Below, in pieces: positions 61,124 through 64,000 of a DNA stretch of 64,000 nucleotides (position 1 is the first letter of the stretch; the number at the start of each line of letters is the position of its first letter). The notes beneath the pieces were generated by a model, which searched no databases, was not told the origin of the DNA, and saw only the letters and a list, made by a program, of their open reading frames with translations. The translations under genes were made by a program, and so were the position numbers. This DNA comes from Halogranum amylolyticum (GTDB lineage: Archaea > Halobacteriota > Halobacteria > Halobacteriales > Haloferacaceae), in assembly GCF_900110465.1 (NCBI RefSeq), contig NZ_FODV01000006.1:124001-188000 (forward strand), in the 5' to 3' direction.

Positions 61124-61200
61124 GACGGTCCGGCTCTTGTGCCGAGACGGGACGAGACGGTCCGATCCTTGTGCCGGGACGAAACGGGAGGGTCCGAACT
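61124..61200. repeat. 32-bp tandem repeat, 2.4 copies, in a divergent promoter region
   Basis: Units begin at 61124, 61156 and 61188 with GACGGTCCGG, GACGGTCCGA and GAGGGTCCGA, and the first two continue with (T/C)CTTGTGCCG. The exact 32-bp period is three helical turns. It lies between the helicase start (61076) and the hypothetical gene start (61269). Confidence 0.65.
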
Positions 61201-61268
61201 CCTCGCGGACGCGAGACTGTCGAGCGTCGCGCACAACCGTATTGTGTGTCGAGCCCCAACGATAGGCG

Positions 61269-62123
61269 ATGACAACCGACGCGTCGCTCCTCGCCGCCGC
61301 ACTCGACGTCTGTGAGCGGTCCGGCTACCGCACCGAACGGCCGGACCGAGGATGGCTCCCGGACGCCATCGCGACGGCACCAACGGACGCAACGAGTGGT
61401 TCGACGGTCGAACCGCTGTTCGGCGACACCGACGCACCGATCGCGGTCGAACCGCTCGAGGCGACCGACGTCGAACCGACGACGATGATCTCGCGACTCT
61501 GGGACAACAGCGACGACGGTCGGCGGACGCTGTTCGTCGTTCCCGGCGGCGAGGCCGACGCGCTCGCGGAGACGGTGTCGGGGCTGCTCTCGGAACCGGC
61601 CTGCGTCGCCGCCGAGGACGACGACGGCTGTCGGACGTTCTACAACGGTCCGGACCGCATCGCGCTGACCGGCGGTGGCTACGCTCTCCACAAGACGACC
61701 GACCCGGAGTTCCGGTGGTTCGAGGAACTCGCCGACGACGGGAGAGGAGGTGAGACCTCCGAACAGGCACGAACGGGGAGCGACGGCAAGCGTGTCGTCC
61801 TCGCCGACGGCGACGAGGAGGTCGCCGTCCTCGGCGACGTCGACGGTCTCGGCTGTCCGCCGGCGTCGACGTTCCCCTACGCGTATCGGCGGAACCCTCG
61901 GGACAAGTGCTTCCACGTGACCGACGCTTCGGGACGCGAGGTGGGTGTGTTTACCGACGTCCGCTCGGTCCGTGCCGCCGCCTACGAACCGGTTCCGATG
62001 CCGTTCGTCCCCGAACACCTGTTCGACGGGCCAGTTCGGTCCCACTGGGGCGTCCTCGCCGTCGACGACGACAGTCCGCGGCTGTACACCGCCGACGGAC
62101 GGCGGGTTCTCGACGTTGAGTGA
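61269..62123 (+). CDS. Hypothetical acidic protein
   Basis: A 284-residue acidic protein with no recognised motif, signal peptide or membrane segment. It begins MTTDASLLAAALDVCERSGYRTERPDRGW and ends RLYTADGRRVLDVE. A low-complexity acidic stretch follows DPEFRWFEELADD, and HWGVLAVDDDSPRLYTADGR near the C terminus looks like a small beta domain. Third-position G/C and length support it as a real gene. Divergent from the helicase across the 32-bp repeats. Function unknown. Confidence 0.7.
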   Translation: MTTDASLLAAALDVCERSGYRTERPDRGWLPDAIATAPTDATSGSTVEPLFGDTDAPIAVEPLEATDVEPTTMISRLWDNSDDGRRTLFVVPGGEADALAETVSGLLSEPACVAAEDDDGCRTFYNGPDRIALTGGGYALHKTTDPEFRWFEELADDGRGGETSEQARTGSDGKRVVLADGDEEVAVLGDVDGLGCPPASTFPYAYRRNPRDKCFHVTDASGREVGVFTDVRSVRAAAYEPVPMPFVPEHLFDGPVRSHWGVLAVDDDSPRLYTADGRRVLDVE

Positions 62124-62227
62124 CGACGGTGTTCGGATCTGGCGGCGGTTTTCGGCTTCAGTGACGATCTTCGGCTTTAGCGACGGCCTTCGCTTTAGCG
62201 GCGGTTTGGGGCTCGAAGAGAGGAACG

Positions 62228-62650
62228 TTAGCCGAACCGGAGCTCGCGCCGAGGGCTGTAGGAGAGGCGCTTGAACGTCTGTTCGAGCGGGGCGGTGTCG
62301 ATACAGTCGGGAAACTCCTCGAGCGTCCGGAACGCGTCGACGTAGACGTATTCGACCGGTTCGTCGGGCGTTTCAGTGAACACCTGCCGTGGACCGTCGT
62401 CGCCGATAGCGGTGAACATCCGTCCGTCGGGGTCGATCTGGGGAGTGACGTCGTGTTGCGTGTAGAGTGCGACGGTGAACAGCGCGCCCGCCAGGGGAAC
62501 CGGTCCGGCGGTGAGCTGCCACGTCACGTCGCGGTCGGTGTACTCGACGGTGGCGACGTAGCCGTCGGCGAAGCGAAAGCACTCGACGACCTCTGTGCCG
62601 CGACGCCACCGCACCTCTCTGCGGGCGAGCCACGCACGCTCCCACTGCAT
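62228..62650 (-). CDS. Hypothetical protein
   Basis: A 140-residue soluble protein from ATG 62650: MQWERAWLARREVRWRRGTE, later GYVATVEYTDRDVTWQLTAG and DEPVEYVYVDAFRTLEEFPD. It looks like one alpha/beta domain with no recognised family. The long in-frame extension upstream is not used because its composition is Arg/Ser-rich and it crosses the repeat-rich intergenic region. A CACTTTTGACC TATA-like element lies about 30-40 bp upstream. It is the last convincing gene before the origin-like region. Confidence 0.66.
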   Translation of the reverse strand: MQWERAWLARREVRWRRGTEVVECFRFADGYVATVEYTDRDVTWQLTAGPVPLAGALFTVALYTQHDVTPQIDPDGRMFTAIGDDGPRQVFTETPDEPVEYVYVDAFRTLEEFPDCIDTAPLEQTFKRLSYSPRRELRFG

Positions 62651-63325
62651 CGACTGGGTCTGCGTGCGGTACGGGGGGGTCAAAAGTGAGACACAGCGAC
62701 GAGTCAGGCGGCCAGTCGATCGAGTGAGACCGACGAGTGACCGAGACGTGCATGTCCAGAGACGGTGGACGATCGATTCGCTCATACTGATTGCGCTCCC
62801 ACGGCGGTACCGGATCCACGACGGAACGAAACGAGTCGAAGCGTTCGCTCGGTCTCTCCCGATCGTCTCGCGAGTTGAGGCGGTCGTTCGTCGATTGCCC
62901 GTGGTCGAATCCGCCAGCCGCCGAGTGAACAGAGATACGTTCGCCAAGCAGTTATAGTTCAGCCTCGCGAGACGCGGCCTCGGGTCGGTGACGATGTCGT
63001 CGATGCCCAGTCGAACGAGCGTCGACTCCGATCGAACGGAAGCGGGAGCGGCGCTCAACGACGCCGTTCGACATAGCGTCGTCCGCACAGCGTCGCCTTC
63101 GATCTGGAGCACCCATCGCAGTCGACACAGACCACGTAACCCGCGCCCGCTGCCGTCGTGACACGGTGATGGCTGACCTCGAACGGACTGTCGACGACAC
63201 GAGAGCGGATGCGTTCCGGAATCTGTCGGTCGCGGTGACGACTCAGATCGGACGTCGTTCTCGCGACGGAGTCGGACTCGTCGATGAAGAACCGTCGACA
63301 CCAGTCGCCTTCTCGGTTGTGAGAG

Positions 63326-63346
63326 ACACCACGTTTCCGATGAAAC
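63326..63346 (+). repeat. ORB-like repeat A
   Basis: ACACCACGTTTCCGATGAAA plus C: the full-dyad copy, GTTTC-CGAT-GAAAC. Confidence 0.65.
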
Positions 63347-63393
63347 GGAGCGTCGAGATCGGAAAACAGCGAACAACGGAGTGCTGCGGGAGC

Positions 63394-63414
63394 ACACCAC
63401 GTTTCCGGTGAAAG
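63394..63414 (+). repeat. ORB-like repeat B
   Basis: ACACCACGTTTCCGGTGAAA plus G; same orientation as A, 68 bp downstream of it. Confidence 0.65.
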
Positions 63415-63473
63415 CGAGATGAGAGAAGAGATCGGTTGTGACCGTCCGAGGGAACAGATCGACACGAACCAAC

Positions 63474-63494
63474 ACACCACGTTTCCGGTGGAAG
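63474..63494 (+). repeat. ORB-like repeat C
   Basis: ACACCACGTTTCCGGTGGAA plus G; same orientation, 80 bp downstream of B. Confidence 0.65.
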
Positions 63495-63710
63495 CGACGT
63501 TGGGCGACAGCGACTACTCGGGTTCGTTTCGAAGTGTCGGAGACCGAGACGCCGTGTCTTCGCTCGGTAGACCTCCTCGTCGCCCCGTCTGTTCTTCCGT
63601 CTTTTCATCTTCACAGAGGGTCCGGTCAGCGAGTTCGTTGTCTCACTCCGTTTGTCGCCGTCATACTGCTAAGTCAATGACTATCTACAGTTGGGGGTTC
63701 GTCGGCGACG

Positions 63711-63731
63711 CGTTCATCGGAAACGTGGTGT
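63711..63731 (-). repeat. ORB-like repeat D, inverted
   Basis: Reverse complement reads ACACCACGTTTCCGATGAAC plus G. With C it brackets a 216-bp stretch, the usual inverted arrangement of origin boxes around an unwinding element. Confidence 0.65.
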
Positions 63732-63774
63732 GAGAACGCTTCGCTCGACGGCCAGCTACGATCGAACCGCGTCT

Positions 63775-63829
63775 GATACGACTCCGATACGACTCCGATG
63801 TTAGTTCGATGTTAGTTCGATGTTAGTTC
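63775..63829. repeat. Five tandem 11-bp units
   Basis: Two copies of GATACGACTCC are followed by three of GATGTTAGTTC with no gap, then GATATCGG. The 11-bp period is close to one helical turn, as in iterons that stack a protein along one DNA face. It lies between ORB-like repeats D and E. Confidence 0.75.
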
Positions 63830-63951
63830 GATATCGGCCCGTGTCGGTGGTGAGCGAATTGGAGGAACGACAGAGCACAGATCGCACGGCAGCGCAGATC
63901 GTACGGCGCTACACCGGTATACGACGGAGAGACAGCAGAGTGAGAACGGAC

Positions 63952-63972
63952 ACACCGGATTTCCGATGAAAC
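63952..63972 (+). repeat. ORB-like repeat E (variant)
   Basis: ACACCGGATTTCCGATGAAA plus C; differs from A in three bases and lies 28 bp before the window end. Confidence 0.55.
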
Positions 63973-64000
63973 CGGTGCACGAACTGGTCGGGTGTCCAAG

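Larger units (their letters stand above)
62651..64000. other. Gene-free region with ORB-like repeats: candidate replication origin
   Basis: For 1,350 bp no open frame has the usual codon bias of this genome. The region holds five copies of a 21-bp motif with an internal dyad GTTTC-CGRT-GAAAC and a one-sided ACACCAC flank, the architecture of archaeal origin recognition boxes bound by Orc1/Cdc6. Three lie in one orientation (63326, 63394, 63474), one is inverted (63711), one is direct again near the end (63952). The stretch between the third and the inverted copy (63495-63710) contains T-rich and A/T-rich patches (near 63590-63690) that could unwind. An orc1/cdc6 gene would be expected just past 64000. 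Confidence 0.58.

Noticed and set aside
62651..63480. Long minus-strand frame extending the 140-residue hypothetical protein upstream to 63475
   Set aside because: The extension is rich in Arg, Ser and Thr, has no codon bias and crosses the origin-like repeats; the ATG at 62650 is a better start.
63326..63972. CRISPR array
   Set aside because: The repeats are about 21 bp, the distances (68, 80, 237, 241) are irregular, one copy is inverted and no cas gene is near, so an origin-type array fits better.

Overview
The window is from a haloarchaeon. The GC content is high with strong third-position G/C bias, the proteins are acidic (Asp/Glu-rich), exported proteins carry Tat-type lipoprotein signals, many genes have a TATA box about 25-28 bp before the start codon (leaderless transcripts), and the gene set includes archaeosine synthesis, a RHNLRN-type sensor kinase and a bacterio-opsin-activator-type HTH regulator. 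A position within Haloferacales is plausible, but the sequence alone does not prove it.

Layout. 0-9 kb: the end of an NhaC antiporter, a large FAD/Fe-S D-lactate or glycolate dehydrogenase, a broken MFS transporter, an alpha/beta hydrolase, threonyl-tRNA synthetase and a decayed gene. 9-18 kb: malQ, a degenerate IS200/IS605-like non-coding element, an Ogg-type DNA glycosylase, a tandem of small membrane proteins, an MrfA-like helicase, a sensor kinase and a GT75 glucan-protein synthase-like protein. 18.6-24.7 kb: an iron ABC transporter operon behind a DtxR-type palindrome, followed 3 bp later by a GT-C-like membrane glycosyltransferase. 24.9-34.1 kb: an alpha-glucan cluster (a glucosylglycerol hydrolase-like GH13, an alpha-amylase GH13 and a two-headed 1,513-residue GH15 protein) around one divergent promoter. 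34-41 kb: small proteins, a REC-PAS-GAF-PAS kinase, a DMT exporter and the queD-queE-queC operon for archaeosine. 41.2-50.9 kb: a minus-strand branched-chain/aromatic-acid type ABC importer (LivKGFHM) with a thioesterase, an acyl-CoA ligase, an alpha/beta hydrolase, a Nudix protein and an HTH regulator. 51-54.3 kb: a tRNA-Tyr gene with two extra copies of its 3' end and an adjacent orphan N6-adenine methylase. 54.5-62.7 kb: a RarA/MgsA-C-like protein, a HypE-like AIR synthase, an aminotransferase, an MBL hydrolase, an XPB-like helicase and hypotheticals. 62.65-64 kb: 1.35 kb without a convincing gene, holding five ORB-like dyads and an array of 11-bp repeats, which looks like a replication origin next to a possible orc1/cdc6 gene beyond the window.

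How the genes work together. The malQ, GH13, GH15 and GT75 genes suggest handling of alpha-glucan or a glucosylated osmolyte inside or at the cell. The Liv importer, CoA ligase, hydrolase and thioesterase could take up and activate an organic acid. A 14-bp palindrome before livK recurs with two mismatches before the hydrolase-ligase pair, suggesting one regulator for both. Several genes are decaying (MFS, a 38.5-kb small gene, the 8.8-kb gene), and short tandem repeats occur in several coding regions.
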